Assembly: GCF_003814005.1 (NCBI RefSeq)
Contig: NZ_CP033898.1
Span: forward strand, 930,001 to 994,000
DNA length: 64,000 bases
Direction: 5' to 3'
From: Corynebacterium pseudopelargi
Lineage (GTDB): Bacteria; Actinomycetota; Actinomycetes; Mycobacteriales; Mycobacteriaceae
Shown here one piece after another: positions 51,844 through 62,657 of this stretch (positions are counted from its first letter, which is position 1; each line of letters opens with the position of its first letter). The notes under the pieces were generated by a model. That model was not told where the DNA came from, did no database searches, and saw only the letters and a list, made by a program, of their open reading frames with translations. A program made the translations under genes and the position numbers.

Positions 51844-52746
51844 CTAGAGCGTGGAAGGCCGTGCCACAAACACCGTGGCAAGCCGCTTGCCCTGTTCTTT
51901 GATCAGCGCCACCGCACGCCCATCGGGGGCCACAGCCGCATGCACTCCGCGAAGGCCGCGGGGAGCAAGCCATTTGCCCATCGCTAAATCAGCGGCTTCT
52001 TGCTCGCTTACCTCTAATACCGGGTAGCAGCGGATTAAGGCTTGATCCAAAGAGACACTCAATGCAGGGTGCTGTTCTAGCTCTTCTAGCGTCAGGGCAT
52101 CTTGAAGCTCAAAAGCGCCCACTGCGGTGCGGCGAAGCGCAGTCAAATGCCCACCCACGCCTAAAGCCTCGCCCAGGTCACGAGCTAAAGAGCGGATATA
52201 GGTGCCAGAAGAACACTCCACCACCACATCGAGTTCAATGTGGTCGCTGCACCTGCGCTGCGCTAGAACATCAAAGCGCTCGATGGTGACCGGGCGTGGG
52301 GGAATCTCTACGGCCTCACCTTCCCTCACACGCTGATACGCCCGCTTGCCATTGATCTTGATGGCGCTCACGGCAGCAGGGCGCTGCATAATCGGGCCAC
52401 GGAGGCGGGCAATTTCAGCTTCGATCTCTGCTTCAGTGATGGCCTGGATCGCGGTGGCGTCGGCAAGTTCCCCACGCTCACCCTCGGCATCATCGGTGGA
52501 GGTAGCCGCACCCAAAAACACGGTGGCTTCATAAGCCTTGGTATCGGCCACCATGTGGGCTAAAAACTTCGTGCCGCGCTCAATGCCAGCCACAAGCACA
52601 CCGGTAGCCATCGGATCGAGGGTGCCGGCGTGACCTACTCGCCGGGTGCCAAAGAAACGGCGAAGGCGAGCAACCACGTCATGGGAGGACATACCTTGTG
52701 GCTTATCTACAACCACGAGGCCTGAGTTAGCAAGGGGATCAGTCAT
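51844..52746 (-). CDS. truB: tRNA pseudouridine-55 synthase
   Basis: TruB converts uridine 55 of tRNAs to pseudouridine. The 300-residue protein has VVDKPQGMSSHDVV, the catalytic Asp in VGHAGTLDPMATGVL, and CSSGTYIRSLARDLG, with an actinobacterial C-terminal extension (MGKWLAPRGL). ATG 52746 is chosen; the open frame reaches 52827 through ribF. TACACT (plus 52755-52760) lies 8 nt upstream, a leaderless layout. It is divergent from ribF with only 32 bp between. Confidence 0.95.
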   Translation of the reverse strand: MTDPLANSGLVVVDKPQGMSSHDVVARLRRFFGTRRVGHAGTLDPMATGVLVAGIERGTKFLAHMVADTKAYEATVFLGAATSTDDAEGERGELADATAIQAITEAEIEAEIARLRGPIMQRPAAVSAIKINGKRAYQRVREGEAVEIPPRPVTIERFDVLAQRRCSDHIELDVVVECSSGTYIRSLARDLGEALGVGGHLTALRRTAVGAFELQDALTLEELEQHPALSVSLDQALIRCYPVLEVSEQEAADLAMGKWLAPRGLRGVHAAVAPDGRAVALIKEQGKRLATVFVARPSTL

Positions 52747-52778
52747 GGAAGCTAAGTGTATGTCGTAGGGTTGTGGGC
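52747..52778. promoter_or_regulatory. Very short divergent promoter region truB-ribF
   Basis: Two -10 boxes (plus-strand 52755-52760 for truB; TAGGGT 52766-52771 for ribF) lie inside 32 bp, separated by 5 bp. Each -35 region must fall inside the other gene, and both genes appear leaderless. Confidence 0.6.
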
Positions 52779-53798
52779 GTGGATATTTGGCAGAGATTCG
52801 ACGAGATCCCTCAGACCCTGCAGGCATCGGTCGTGACCATTGGCGTATTCGATGGCATACACCGCGGCCACCGCACGCTGATTAGCGAGGCAACAGAACG
52901 CGCACACGCATTGGGCATCCCCAGCATTTTGCTGACCTTCAACCCACACCCCATGGCAGTGCTGCGCCCAGACAAAATGCCACCCATGCTTGGATCCGTA
53001 GCCGCTAGAGCTGAACTCGCCCAAGACTTCGGTATTGACCACATGCTCGCCATGAGCTTTTCCGCTGATCTTGCACGCCTGGAACCCGAAGCATTCTTCC
53101 GCGATATCCTCGTCGAACGCCTACACGCCAAAGTGATTGTGGTGGGGGAGAACTTCACCTTTGGCCACAAAGCTGCAGGCACCACAGATACCCTCATCGA
53201 ACTCGGAAATCGCTACGGCGTCGAGGTGATTGTGCGAGAACTGCTCGCAGAAGATGGCACCGTACTATCTTCCACGGTGATCCGCGAGGCGCTGCAATCC
53301 GGTGATGTGCACCGTGCCAATTGGTGCTTGGGGCGCTGGTTTAGCGTAAGCGGCCAGGTGGTCCGTGGCGCCGGGCGAGGCGGGCGCGAGCTGGGGTATC
53401 CCACCGCGAATCTCTACTTCCCCGATAGCGTGGCTTTGCCTGCCGACGGCGTGTATGCAGGACTACTTACCGTCACCTCCCAGGCGCCAATCGAAGGGGA
53501 TATGGAATATGGGGTGGCCTATCCCGCGGCGATTTCGGTAGGCCATAACCCCACCTTTGGTGATGAACGCCGAAGCGTAGAAAGCTTCGTCATCGACCGC
53601 GAGGCGGATCTGTATGGGCATACTGTCGAGGTGGCCTTTATTGGTCACATTCGCGGGATGGAGAAATTCGATGGCGTAGACCAGCTCTTAGAAGCCATGG
53701 GCCGCGATGTTGCTCAAGCCCGCGAGATCATCGCCGAGGCAACCGAAATAAGCAAAGAGCACTGCCGAAACGTACTCAACAACAGGGAAGAACACTAA
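52779..53798 (+). CDS. ribF: Bifunctional riboflavin kinase/FMN adenylyltransferase
   Basis: RibF makes FMN and FAD from riboflavin. The N-terminal adenylyltransferase has TIGVFDGIHRGHRTLI and GENFTFGHKAAG; the C-terminal kinase has GGRELGYPTANLYFP and VGHNPTFG. The protein has 339 residues. GTG 52779 is preferred over GTG 52773 because TAGGGT ends 7 nt upstream. Its stop overlaps the ATG of the nucleoside hydrolase gene by one base. Confidence 0.96.
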   Translation: MDIWQRFDEIPQTLQASVVTIGVFDGIHRGHRTLISEATERAHALGIPSILLTFNPHPMAVLRPDKMPPMLGSVAARAELAQDFGIDHMLAMSFSADLARLEPEAFFRDILVERLHAKVIVVGENFTFGHKAAGTTDTLIELGNRYGVEVIVRELLAEDGTVLSSTVIREALQSGDVHRANWCLGRWFSVSGQVVRGAGRGGRELGYPTANLYFPDSVALPADGVYAGLLTVTSQAPIEGDMEYGVAYPAAISVGHNPTFGDERRSVESFVIDREADLYGHTVEVAFIGHIRGMEKFDGVDQLLEAMGRDVAQAREIIAEATEISKEHCRNVLNNREEH

Positions 53799-54763
53799 TG
53801 CCAAAAAACATCATTCTTGATCTCGATACCGGTATCGACGATGCACTCGCCCTGGCCTATGCGCTCGGCAGTGAAGAACTCAACCTCATCGGTGTCACAG
53901 CAACCTACGGCAATGTGCTTGTAGGCGATGGCGCCCGCAATGATCTTGCCCTGCTGGAACTTTTCGGACGCCCCGATGTGCCGGTGTATCTAGGCGAGCC
54001 ACATGCTTTGGCCAAAGATGATTTCGAAGTGCTGGAGATCTCGGCTTTTATCCACGGCAAAAATGGCATCGGAGAGGCCGAGGTGCCCGATGCCGCCGCT
54101 GGGGTTCAAGAGCAATCCGCGGTTGATTTCCTGATCGAATCCGTGGAGCGCTATGGCGATGATTTGGTGATTGTGCCAACCGGTGCGATGACGAATATTG
54201 CCACCGCGATGCAGCGCAGTGAAGCCTTTGCCCGCAATGCACACATTGTGTTTATGGGTGGTGCGCTGAGCGTGCCGGGCAATGTTTCGCCCTGGGCTGA
54301 GGCCAATATCAACCAGGATCCCGAGGCCGCCGATTATATGGTGCGACATGGCCGCGACGTGACCATGATCGGCCTGGATGTGACCTTGCAAACCCTGCTT
54401 ACCTACAAAGAAACCGGTGCTTGGCGTGAACTTGGAACGCCTCAAGCAACCTTGCTTGCCGACGCCACCGACTACTACATCCGCGCCTACGACACCGTGG
54501 CTCCGCACCTGGGTGGCTGCGGTCTGCATGACCCACTGGCCGTCGCAGTAGCGGTAGACCCAAGCCTGGTGCAGCTTTTGCCCATTAACTTGAAGGTGGA
54601 TACAGAAGGCGCCACCCGCGGGCGCACCATTGGTGATGAGACTCGCCTCAATGAAGAAGAAAAGACCTCAAGGGTTGCGGTAGCCGTGGATGTGGAGCGC
54701 TTCTTGGAGGAATTCATGGCTCGTCTAAGCCGCGTGGCTCGTGGCGAGGCGGTGGGCGCCTAG
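53798..54763 (+). CDS. Ribonucleoside hydrolase (IunH family)
   Basis: This enzyme cleaves the N-glycosidic bond of nucleosides to base and ribose in purine/pyrimidine salvage. The 321-residue protein begins with the metal-binding LDLDTGIDDALAL (the DTDxGxDDA motif) and has IVPTGAMTNIA, FMGGALSVPGN and a C-terminal GLHDPLAVAVAVDP with the active-site His-Asp pair. It starts one base inside the ribF stop, so it is coupled to ribF. The base preference cannot be read by eye. Confidence 0.93.
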   Translation: MPKNIILDLDTGIDDALALAYALGSEELNLIGVTATYGNVLVGDGARNDLALLELFGRPDVPVYLGEPHALAKDDFEVLEISAFIHGKNGIGEAEVPDAAAGVQEQSAVDFLIESVERYGDDLVIVPTGAMTNIATAMQRSEAFARNAHIVFMGGALSVPGNVSPWAEANINQDPEAADYMVRHGRDVTMIGLDVTLQTLLTYKETGAWRELGTPQATLLADATDYYIRAYDTVAPHLGGCGLHDPLAVAVAVDPSLVQLLPINLKVDTEGATRGRTIGDETRLNEEEKTSRVAVAVDVERFLEEFMARLSRVARGEAVGA

Positions 54764-54810
54764 GGCTGGTGTGCTTAGGTGCTGATTGGGCGCAGCCTAG
54801 GCATTGGTGC

Positions 54811-54908
54811 TATCCTTTGACAGGTTCAGCTCACTGCAGTCCACAGCAGTCCTGAACTGCCAAGTTTTTTGGCAACGTTGATGTGGTACTGAAATAGGAG
54901 ATATACGC
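54811..54908 (+). promoter_or_regulatory. Promoter and structured leader of rpsO
   Basis: TATCCT (54811-54816) is a -10 candidate. The leader then forms GTTCAG/CTGAAC (54824-54829 with 54852-54857) enclosing ACTGC/GCAGT (54833-54837 with 54846-54850), followed at once by TGCCAA-GTTTT-TTGGCA (54858-54874). The SD TAGGAG (54895-54900) comes before ATG 54909. Such stems fit autoregulation by ribosomal protein S15, known in other bacteria. Confidence 0.55.
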
Positions 54909-55178
54909 ATGGCTTTGAGCACTGAGCAGAAGAAAGAGATCCTCAAGGAGTTCGGTCTGCACGAGACGGACACCGGTTCCCCCGAGGCGCAGGTTGCACT
55001 GCTTTCTGCACGCATCAAGCAGCTCACCGAGCACCTCAAGGAGCACAAGCACGATCACCACTCCCGTCGTGGTCTGCTGTTGCTGGTTGGTCGTCGCAAG
55101 GGCTTGCTCAAGTACCTGGCTGCCAACAACGTTGATCGCTACCGTGATCTCATTGCTCGCCTGGGTCTGCGTCGCTAA
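54909..55178 (+). CDS. rpsO: 30S ribosomal protein S15
   Basis: S15 binds the central domain of 16S rRNA early in 30S assembly. The 89-residue sequence carries the full family pattern: [53 protein letters not shown] and [14 protein letters not shown]. The preceding leader can fold into stems that may be a target for self-repression. A strong terminator follows. Confidence 0.99.
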   Translation: MALSTEQKKEILKEFGLHETDTGSPEAQVALLSARIKQLTEHLKEHKHDHHSRRGLLLLVGRRKGLLKYLAANNVDRYRDLIARLGLRR

Positions 55179-55193
55179 GCTTCGCTTTTCCCA

Positions 55194-55236
55194 ACAAGGG
55201 TCCTACCTCAACTGCGGGGTAGGGCCCTTGTTTTTG
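55194..55236 (+). terminator. Terminator after rpsO
   Basis: A 14-bp stem with one G-T pair joins ACAAGGGTCCTACC (55194-55207) to GGTAGGGCCCTTGT (55218-55231), followed by TTTTG. Confidence 0.92.
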
Positions 55237-55487
55237 TCTTTGCGCCTCTAGCCTTAAGCCGGGGAACTTTGGGCCTAGGAAGCCTTGGGGGCTGCTTGGA
55301 TTTGGGCCTTTGTTGATCCGGTCGGCTTCAAAGCATTGCTGCCAGGAGCGAGAAGAAACCACATTGTTCGAGCTAGACGTGCTAGGCTGTGACAATTGCG
55401 AGATGTGAAAGAAGCATTTGCAACAACGAGCACGACCAGCGGCACCGACGACCGCTGCGCACGATATTTTTTGAGGAGACGTGCATT
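55237..55487 (+). promoter_or_regulatory. Leader and promoter region of pnp
   Basis: This is 251 nt with no recognised gene. TAGGCT at 55383-55388 is a -10 candidate, giving a leader of about 95 nt. The SD GAGGAG (55473-55478) is 9 nt from the TTG start. Confidence 0.45.
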
Positions 55488-57740
55488 TTGAGCAATCAGG
55501 CTGACCTGATCGAATACATTGAAGATCCCGATTTCGGTATCACTGAAGCAGCCGTCACCATTGATAATGGTGATTTTGGTACTCGTACCATCCGCTTCGA
55601 AACTGGCCAATTGGCCCGCCAAGCAGGTGGCTCTGTTACCACCTATCTTGATGAAGACACGATGCTGCTGGCCACCACCACTGCATCGAACCAGCCGCGT
55701 GAAGGCTTCGACTTCTTCCCGCTGACTGTTGACGTAGAAGAGCGTATGTATGCCGCCGGCAAGATCCCCGGCTCCTTCTTCCGCCGTGAAGGCCGCCCCT
55801 CTACTGAGGCCATTTTGGCTTGCCGTCTGATCGACCGCCCCTTGCGCCCCACCTTTGTCAAGGGTCTGCGCAACGAGGTTCAGGTTGTTGTCACCGTCTT
55901 GTCCATTGATCCCAAGGACATGTACGACGTCGTGGCCATCAACGGCGCTTCGGCTGCAACGCAGCTCTCTGGCCTGCCTGTGTCTGGTCCTGTTGGCGGC
56001 GTGCGCGTTGCGCTGATCGCCGATGAGGATCACCCCAAGGGCCAGTGGGTGGCATTCCCGGATCACCAGCAGCATGAAGATGCCTTGTTTGAGCTGGTTG
56101 TTGCTGGCCGCTTGGTAGAAAAGAGCCGCGGTCGCGGCAAGCGCAGCGATGTAGCCATCATGATGGTTGAAGCCGGTGCTACCGAGGGCGTTGCCGAGAA
56201 GATCCAAGAAGGCAAGCCCGCCCCAACCGAGAAGGTTGTGGCCGAAGGTATTGAGGCCGCAAAGCCCTTTATTGAGCTGCTGTGCAAGGCCCAGGCTGGC
56301 CTGGCAAAGCGTGCCGCTAAGGAAACTCAAGAATTCCCGCTGTTCCCCGCGTACTCCGAAGAGGTGTACGAGAAGGTTGAGAAGAAAGCCTCGAAGCGTC
56401 TTCGCAAGCTTTTGACCATTGCCTCGAAGCAGGAGCGCGACGACGCTACCAACGAGTACATGGCGCAGATCGAAGAGGATCTGCTCGATGGTGAAGAAGA
56501 TGCAGCGCTGGCGAAGGAAATTCGCGCCGCCTTTAATGCTGTGATGAAAAAGATCGTGCGCCACATGATCTTGACTGATCACTACCGCATCGACGGCCGT
56601 AGCGTGACCGCTATTCGCGACCTTTCTGTGGAAGTAGAGCTGATTCCTCGCGCCCACGGTTCGGCACTCTTCGAGCGTGGCGAAACCCAGATTCTTGGTG
56701 TAACCACCCTGGATATGCTCAAGATGGAACAGCACATCGATTCGCTGACTCCTGTGAGCTCCAAGCGCTATATTCACCACTACAACTTCCCGCCGTACTC
56801 CACCGGCGAGACCGGCCGCGTTGGCTCCCCGAAGCGTCGCGAGATCGGCCACGGTGCTTTGGCTGAACGCGCCCTGCTGCCAGTGATTCCTTCCCGTGAG
56901 GATTTCCCCTACACCATCCGCCAGGTATCCGAGGCGCTCGGTTCCAATGGCTCCACCTCCATGGGCTCGGTGTGTGCTTCCACGCTTTCGCTGCTCAACG
57001 CCGGTGTGCCGTTGAAGGCTCCTGTGGCGGGTATCGCCATGGGTCTGGTCTCTGATGAAGTTGATGGCAAGGATCGCTATGTGGCGCTCACCGATATCCT
57101 CGGTGCTGAGGATGCCTTCGGCGATATGGACTTCAAGGTTGCAGGTACCTCGGAATTTATTACCGCCCTGCAATTGGATACCAAGCTCGACGGTATTCCC
57201 TCCAAGGTGCTTGCCGACGCCCTCGAGCAGGCCCGCGAGGCCCGCTTGACCATTCTGGACACCATGGCTGAGGTCATCGACACCCCCGATGAGATGAGCG
57301 ATTACGCACCGCGTATCACCTCCATCAAGGTGCCGGTATCCAAGATCGGCGAGGTGATCGGGCCGAAGGGTAAGAACATCAACCAGATCACCGAGGACAC
57401 CGGTGCAGAGGTATCCATCGAAGACGATGGCACCGTGTATGTGTCTGCTGCTTCCGGCGAAGCTGCAGAGGCTGCGATTGAAAAGATCAACTCGATCGCT
57501 AACCCGCAGCTTCCGAAGGTGGGCGAGCGTTTCCTTGGCACCGTGGTCAAGACCACTGCCTTTGGTGCCTTCGTCTCGCTGGTTCCCGGCCGCGACGGCC
57601 TGGTGCACATCTCCAAGCTGGGTGGCTCCAAGCGCATTGAAAACGTCGAAGACGTAGTCAAGGTTGGCGATAAGCTCGAGGTTGAGATCCTCGACATCGA
57701 CAACCGCGGCAAGATTTCCTTGGCACCTGTCAACGAATAA
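55488..57740 (+). CDS. pnp: Polyribonucleotide nucleotidyltransferase (PNPase)
   Basis: PNPase is a 3'-5' phosphorolytic exoribonuclease; in Actinobacteria it also synthesises (p)ppGpp-like products in some species. The 750-residue protein has two RNase PH-like domains ([49 protein letters not shown] region) and a central helical domain. The C-terminal KH ([21 protein letters not shown]) and S1 ([28 protein letters not shown]) domains follow. The best start is TTG 55488 with GAGGAG 9 nt upstream; the frame is open further to 55389, but that part is not family-like. Confidence 0.97.
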   Translation: MSNQADLIEYIEDPDFGITEAAVTIDNGDFGTRTIRFETGQLARQAGGSVTTYLDEDTMLLATTTASNQPREGFDFFPLTVDVEERMYAAGKIPGSFFRREGRPSTEAILACRLIDRPLRPTFVKGLRNEVQVVVTVLSIDPKDMYDVVAINGASAATQLSGLPVSGPVGGVRVALIADEDHPKGQWVAFPDHQQHEDALFELVVAGRLVEKSRGRGKRSDVAIMMVEAGATEGVAEKIQEGKPAPTEKVVAEGIEAAKPFIELLCKAQAGLAKRAAKETQEFPLFPAYSEEVYEKVEKKASKRLRKLLTIASKQERDDATNEYMAQIEEDLLDGEEDAALAKEIRAAFNAVMKKIVRHMILTDHYRIDGRSVTAIRDLSVEVELIPRAHGSALFERGETQILGVTTLDMLKMEQHIDSLTPVSSKRYIHHYNFPPYSTGETGRVGSPKRREIGHGALAERALLPVIPSREDFPYTIRQVSEALGSNGSTSMGSVCASTLSLLNAGVPLKAPVAGIAMGLVSDEVDGKDRYVALTDILGAEDAFGDMDFKVAGTSEFITALQLDTKLDGIPSKVLADALEQAREARLTILDTMAEVIDTPDEMSDYAPRITSIKVPVSKIGEVIGPKGKNINQITEDTGAEVSIEDDGTVYVSAASGEAAEAAIEKINSIANPQLPKVGERFLGTVVKTTAFGAFVSLVPGRDGLVHISKLGGSKRIENVEDVVKVGDKLEVEILDIDNRGKISLAPVNE

Positions 57741-57755
57741 TTTGCCTAAAAACAC

Positions 57756-57787
57756 AAGGCGCCACGTATCCTCGTGGCGCCTTTTGG
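57756..57787 (+). terminator. Terminator after pnp
   Basis: An 11-bp perfect stem pairs AAGGCGCCACG (57756-57766) with CGTGGCGCCTT (57773-57783), followed by TTGG. Confidence 0.85.
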
Positions 57788-57858
57788 TATTCTCTGAGCC
57801 TTGTGCGTGCTGCTGCTACGGTGGAAGCTTGCAAGGAGAACTAAAAAACACCGTATAA

Positions 57859-58613
<755 letters not shown>

Positions 58614-58614
<1 letters not shown>

Positions 58615-59369
58615 TGGCGAAACAATCCGAACTATCGGTGGAGCTGATTGCCTGCTCGAGCTTTCATCCTCCAGCAGATATTGCATGGCAACGGCCGGCT
58701 GAGGCCACCGACGCCGAGGCATTGATCGAATTTGCCGGGCGTGCTTGCTATGAGACCTTTCATAAGCCCAACCCACGAACTGCCACCAATGCCGCCTACC
58801 TTCGGCACATTCTCGAAGTAGGCCACACGGCCTTGTTCGAGCACGCCACGGCCACGGTGTATATTCGCGGGCTTTCGCGCTCGGCAACCCACGAGCTCAT
58901 GCGCCACCGTCACTTCTCCTTCTCGCAGCTTTCTCAACGCTTTGTGCATACCGAAGAAGCAGAAGTGGTGGTCCCGGACCTGATTGCCCAAGACCCTGAG
59001 CTACGTCAGATCTTCCTTCATGCAGTAGATGATGTGCGTTTTGTGTATGAGGATTTGCTCCAAGGCCTTGAAGAACGCATGAGTGATGAGCCCAATGCGC
59101 TATTGCGCAAAAAACAGGCGCGTCAAGCAGCGCGCGCCATTTTGCCCAATGCCACCGAATCGCGCGTGGTGGTCAGCGGCAATTTCCGCGCGTGGCGCCA
59201 CTTCATTGGCATGCGAGCCAGCGAGCACGCAGATTTAGAGATCCGCCAATTGGCCCTGGAGTGTTTGAGCTTGCTCAAGCAACAGGCCCCGGTGGTCTTT
59301 GATGATTTCGAAGTATCGAAGCTTGCCGACGGCACGTGGATGGCCACCAGCCCCTACGTCACCGACTAA
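58614..59369 (+). CDS. thyX: Flavin-dependent thymidylate synthase
   Basis: ThyX methylates dUMP to dTMP with methylenetetrahydrofolate, FAD and NADPH. The 251-residue protein carries the ThyX motif MRHRHFSFSQLSQRF (RHRxxSxxxxSxR) and the block RAILPNATESRVVVSGNFRAWRHFI. It starts one base within the dapB stop, in the dapB-thyX-dapA order known in Corynebacterium. No thyA gene is present in this window. Confidence 0.97.
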
Positions 59370-59459
59370 TCCACCCATTGCCGGGGTGTGTGCGAAAGGG
59401 TGCGAGGATTACTCGCACCTTATTGGGTAGGTCTTCGGCGGTGGCGGGGGAGTACAAGG

Positions 59460-59473
59460 TACTCTGAATGGTC
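59460..59473 (+). promoter_or_regulatory. Leaderless promoter of dapA
   Basis: TACTCT (59460-59465) ends 8 nt before ATG 59474, so the mRNA probably begins at or next to the start codon. The 98-nt gap after thyX is otherwise featureless. Confidence 0.5.
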
Positions 59474-60379
59474 ATGAGCAATGGATTGACGGCAAAGAAC
59501 GGAAGCGAGCACTTCGGTACCGTTTCCGTAGCAATGGTCACCCCCTTTGATTCTGAAGGCGCACTTGACCTTGATGCTGGTCAGCGGCTTGCCTCCCACC
59601 TGGTAGAAGCCGGTGTGGATTCGTTGGTGCTTGCTGGCACCACAGGTGAGTCGCCCACGACCACCACCGAAGAGAAGTTGGCCTTGCTCAAGGCTGTGCG
59701 TGAGGTTGTAGGCTCCGGGGTCAAACTCATTGGCGGAGCTGGCACCAATAACACCGCCACCTCAGTGAAGCTCGCCCGCGATTTTGAAGCTGCGGGTGCA
59801 GATTCCTTACTTATTGTTACCCCCTACTACTCCAAGCCGAGCCAGGAGGGCGTGTACCAACACTTCAAGGCCGTGGCTGAGGCCACTGAGCTTCCCATTT
59901 GCTTATATGACATTCCCCCGCGTTCGGTCATTCCAATTAGTACCGAAACCTTGCTCCGACTCGCTGAACTTGAAAACGTCCGCGCAGTCAAGGATGCTAA
60001 AGGGGACATCGCAGCGGCTACCACGCTGATCGACCAGACCGGGCTTGCCTGGTATTCGGGTGACGATCCTTTGAACCTCCCATGGTTAAGCGTTGGTGCA
60101 ACGGGCTTCATTTCCGTTGTGGGGCACCTTGCTCCCGCCGAGCTGCGAGCACTTCACACATCGTTTAGCGCAGGCGATTTGGTCCGCGCTCGTGAAATTA
60201 ATGCCAAGTTGGCACATCTTGTAGCAGCCCAGGGACGATTGGGTGGCGTAAGTCTGGCAAAGGCCGGGCTGCGGCTACAGGGTATTGAGGTTGGAGATCC
60301 TCGTTTGCCCATCGTTGCTCCTAACGAGGAAGAACTCGAGGCTCTCCGCCGTGATATGGAACAAGCTGGAGTTTTATAA
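59474..60379 (+). CDS. dapA: 4-hydroxy-tetrahydrodipicolinate synthase
   Basis: DapA condenses pyruvate with aspartate semialdehyde at the entry to lysine and diaminopimelate synthesis. The 301-residue TIM barrel shows [26 protein letters not shown] (catalytic Tyr) and [10 protein letters not shown] (Schiff-base Lys). The N-terminus [26 protein letters not shown] closely resembles the C. glutamicum enzyme, which supports ATG 59474 rather than ATG 59468. It is followed after 2 nt by rnj. Confidence 0.97.
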   Translation: MSNGLTAKNGSEHFGTVSVAMVTPFDSEGALDLDAGQRLASHLVEAGVDSLVLAGTTGESPTTTTEEKLALLKAVREVVGSGVKLIGGAGTNNTATSVKLARDFEAAGADSLLIVTPYYSKPSQEGVYQHFKAVAEATELPICLYDIPPRSVIPISTETLLRLAELENVRAVKDAKGDIAAATTLIDQTGLAWYSGDDPLNLPWLSVGATGFISVVGHLAPAELRALHTSFSAGDLVRAREINAKLAHLVAAQGRLGGVSLAKAGLRLQGIEVGDPRLPIVAPNEEELEALRRDMEQAGVL

Positions 60380-60381
60380 AT

Positions 60382-62466
60382 ATGACTGAACCCCGTAACC
60401 GCTCTCGTAGGGTTACCCGCAAGGCCGGATCGCCAGAGGCAGAGGTGCCTGTATTCAAAGCACCCGCCCAAGATTCGGCACCTGAGCAACAAAAAGACAA
60501 GAACAAAGCCCAAAACGAGAAGAAGCAATCGGCCGAAAAGAAGAACAACGGCCGAGGCCGCGGTAACGGCAAGAACGCTAAAGGCCGTGGGCGAAACAAC
60601 GGCGGCAATAGCGGCGGAAATGGCGGCAACCGCAACAACCGCAACCAAAACAACGGCGGCGGCAATAACGGTTCCAATAACAACCGTGGACGTCGCAATG
60701 TGGTGAAGTCCATGCAGGGCGCCGACCTCAGCGAACGCCTGCCACAGCCGCCGAAGGCACCGAAGAACGGTCTGCGTATCTACGCACTCGGCGGTATCTC
60801 GGAAATCGGCCGCAACATGACGGTGTTCGAATACAACAACCGTCTGCTCATCGTGGACTGCGGCGTACTGTTCCCCTCATCGGGTGAGCCGGGCGTGGAT
60901 CTGATCCTGCCTGACTTCGGACCGATCGAAGAACACCTGGATCGCGTTGAAGCCCTCGTGGTCACCCACGGCCACGAAGACCACATTGGTGCCATTCCTT
61001 GGCTGCTGAAACTGCGCCACGATATTCCGATCATCGCATCGAAATTCACCTTGGCCTTGATCGCCGCGAAGACCCGCGAGCACCGTCAGCGTCCGAAGCT
61101 GGTGGAGGTCAATGAGCAGTCCAATGTGAATTATGGACCATTCAATATCCGTTTCTGGGCGGTCAACCACTCCATCCCGGATTGCCTGGGTGTGGCTATT
61201 AAGACCGGCGCTGGCCTGGTGGTACACACCGGCGATATCAAGCTGGATCAGACTCCCACCGATGGTCGCCCAACGGATCTTCCTGCACTTTCCCGCTTCG
61301 GTGATGAAGGCGTGGATCTCCTGCTGTGCGATTCCACCAACGCCACCACACCAGGTGTTTCTGGTTCCGAGGCAGAGATCGCCCCTACCCTCAAGCGCCT
61401 GGTAGCTGAGGCCAAGCAGCGCGTGATTCTCGCGTCGTTTGCCTCGAATGTGTACCGCGTTCAGGCAGCCGTGGACGCTGCCGTGGCCGCGGGCCGCAAG
61501 GTTGCCTTCAATGGCCGTTCCATGATTCGCAACATGGAAATTGCAGAAAAGATGGGCTACCTCAAAGCCCCTCGCGGCACCATCGTGACCATGGATGATG
61601 CAGCCAAGATGGCTCCGCATAAGGTCATGCTGATCACCACTGGTACGCAGGGTGAGCCGATGGCCGCGCTTTCGCGTATGGCTCGACGTGAGCACCGTCA
61701 GATTACGGTTCGCGACGGCGACTTGATCATCTTGAGCTCCTCGCTGGTGCCCGGCAATGAAGAAGCCGTGTTCGGTGTGATTAACATGCTGGCCCAAATC
61801 GGTGCCACCGTGATTACTGGCAAGGATGCCAAGGTGCACACCTCTGGCCACGGTTACTCCGGCGAGCTGCTCTTCTTGTACAACGCTGCTCGTCCCACCA
61901 ACGCCATGCCGGTTCACGGCGAGTGGCGCCACCTGCGCGCCAATAAGGAGCTGGCCATCTCCACCGGTGTGGAGCGTGACCGCGTGGTGCTGGCACAAAA
62001 TGGTGTGGTGGTCGACTTGGTTGATGGCCGTGCCCGCGTTGTTGGGCAGATCCCGGTTGGTCACCTCTACGTCGATGGCGTCACCATGGGCGATATCGAT
62101 GCCGAGGTGCTCGAAGAGCGTGCCTCCTTGGGCGAAGGCGGCCTGATCTCGATTACTGCCGTGATTGATAACCGCACTGGCCAGCTTTTAGAGCAGCCCA
62201 GGGTAGAGGCCAAGGGCTTCTCCGAAGATGCCGTGGCCATGATGCCCGAGATCTCCGAGCTTGCCTTTAACACCATGAATGACCTGGCAGCCGAGGGTGA
62301 AAATGATCCTTATCGCATGGTGGGTCAGCTTCGCCGTCGCGTATCGCGCTATGTGGAGCAAACGTGGCGTCGTAAGCCGATGATCATGCCTACGGTGATC
62401 CCCATGACGGCTACCGATGTAAAGGCCAATGATCAAGAAATCTACGCATCGCGCGAAAGCCTCTAG
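60382..62466 (+). CDS. rnj: Ribonuclease J with long basic N-terminal extension
   Basis: RNase J is a metallo-beta-lactamase/beta-CASP ribonuclease with endo- and 5'-exonuclease activity in mRNA decay and rRNA processing. The catalytic core starts near residue 130 (LRIYALGGISEIGRNMTVFEY) and has the metal-binding VVTHGHEDHIGAIPW, VVHTGDIKLD and SGHGYSGE motifs. The first 110 residues are an Arg/Gly/Asn-rich, probably disordered and RNA-binding extension. The total of 694 residues is long for the family but usual in corynebacteria. It starts 2 nt after dapA. Confidence 0.96.
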   Translation: MTEPRNRSRRVTRKAGSPEAEVPVFKAPAQDSAPEQQKDKNKAQNEKKQSAEKKNNGRGRGNGKNAKGRGRNNGGNSGGNGGNRNNRNQNNGGGNNGSNNNRGRRNVVKSMQGADLSERLPQPPKAPKNGLRIYALGGISEIGRNMTVFEYNNRLLIVDCGVLFPSSGEPGVDLILPDFGPIEEHLDRVEALVVTHGHEDHIGAIPWLLKLRHDIPIIASKFTLALIAAKTREHRQRPKLVEVNEQSNVNYGPFNIRFWAVNHSIPDCLGVAIKTGAGLVVHTGDIKLDQTPTDGRPTDLPALSRFGDEGVDLLLCDSTNATTPGVSGSEAEIAPTLKRLVAEAKQRVILASFASNVYRVQAAVDAAVAAGRKVAFNGRSMIRNMEIAEKMGYLKAPRGTIVTMDDAAKMAPHKVMLITTGTQGEPMAALSRMARREHRQITVRDGDLIILSSSLVPGNEEAVFGVINMLAQIGATVITGKDAKVHTSGHGYSGELLFLYNAARPTNAMPVHGEWRHLRANKELAISTGVERDRVVLAQNGVVVDLVDGRARVVGQIPVGHLYVDGVTMGDIDAEVLEERASLGEGGLISITAVIDNRTGQLLEQPRVEAKGFSEDAVAMMPEISELAFNTMNDLAAEGENDPYRMVGQLRRRVSRYVEQTWRRKPMIMPTVIPMTATDVKANDQEIYASRESL

Positions 62467-62513
62467 CATTTCAAGGCTTGCTGCCTACCTTTAGCTAGAA
62501 GGTCTCATACCTC

Positions 62514-62545
62514 AAGCGTCTCCTGGTTCTGGGAGGCGCTTTTGG
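62514..62545 (+). terminator. Terminator after rnj
   Basis: A 10-bp stem with one G-T pair joins AAGCGTCTCC (62514-62523) to GGAGGCGCTT (62532-62541), followed by TTGG. Confidence 0.8.
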
Positions 62546-62657
62546 TGTGTATGAGCGTCGATTTTTAGCGCAGTGGGCTGGGCAAATCAGCCTTGGTGGG
62601 AAAGCCTGCTGCTGTGATTCATGGGGTATTGCTTATATGGGAGTACACTTCGGCACT

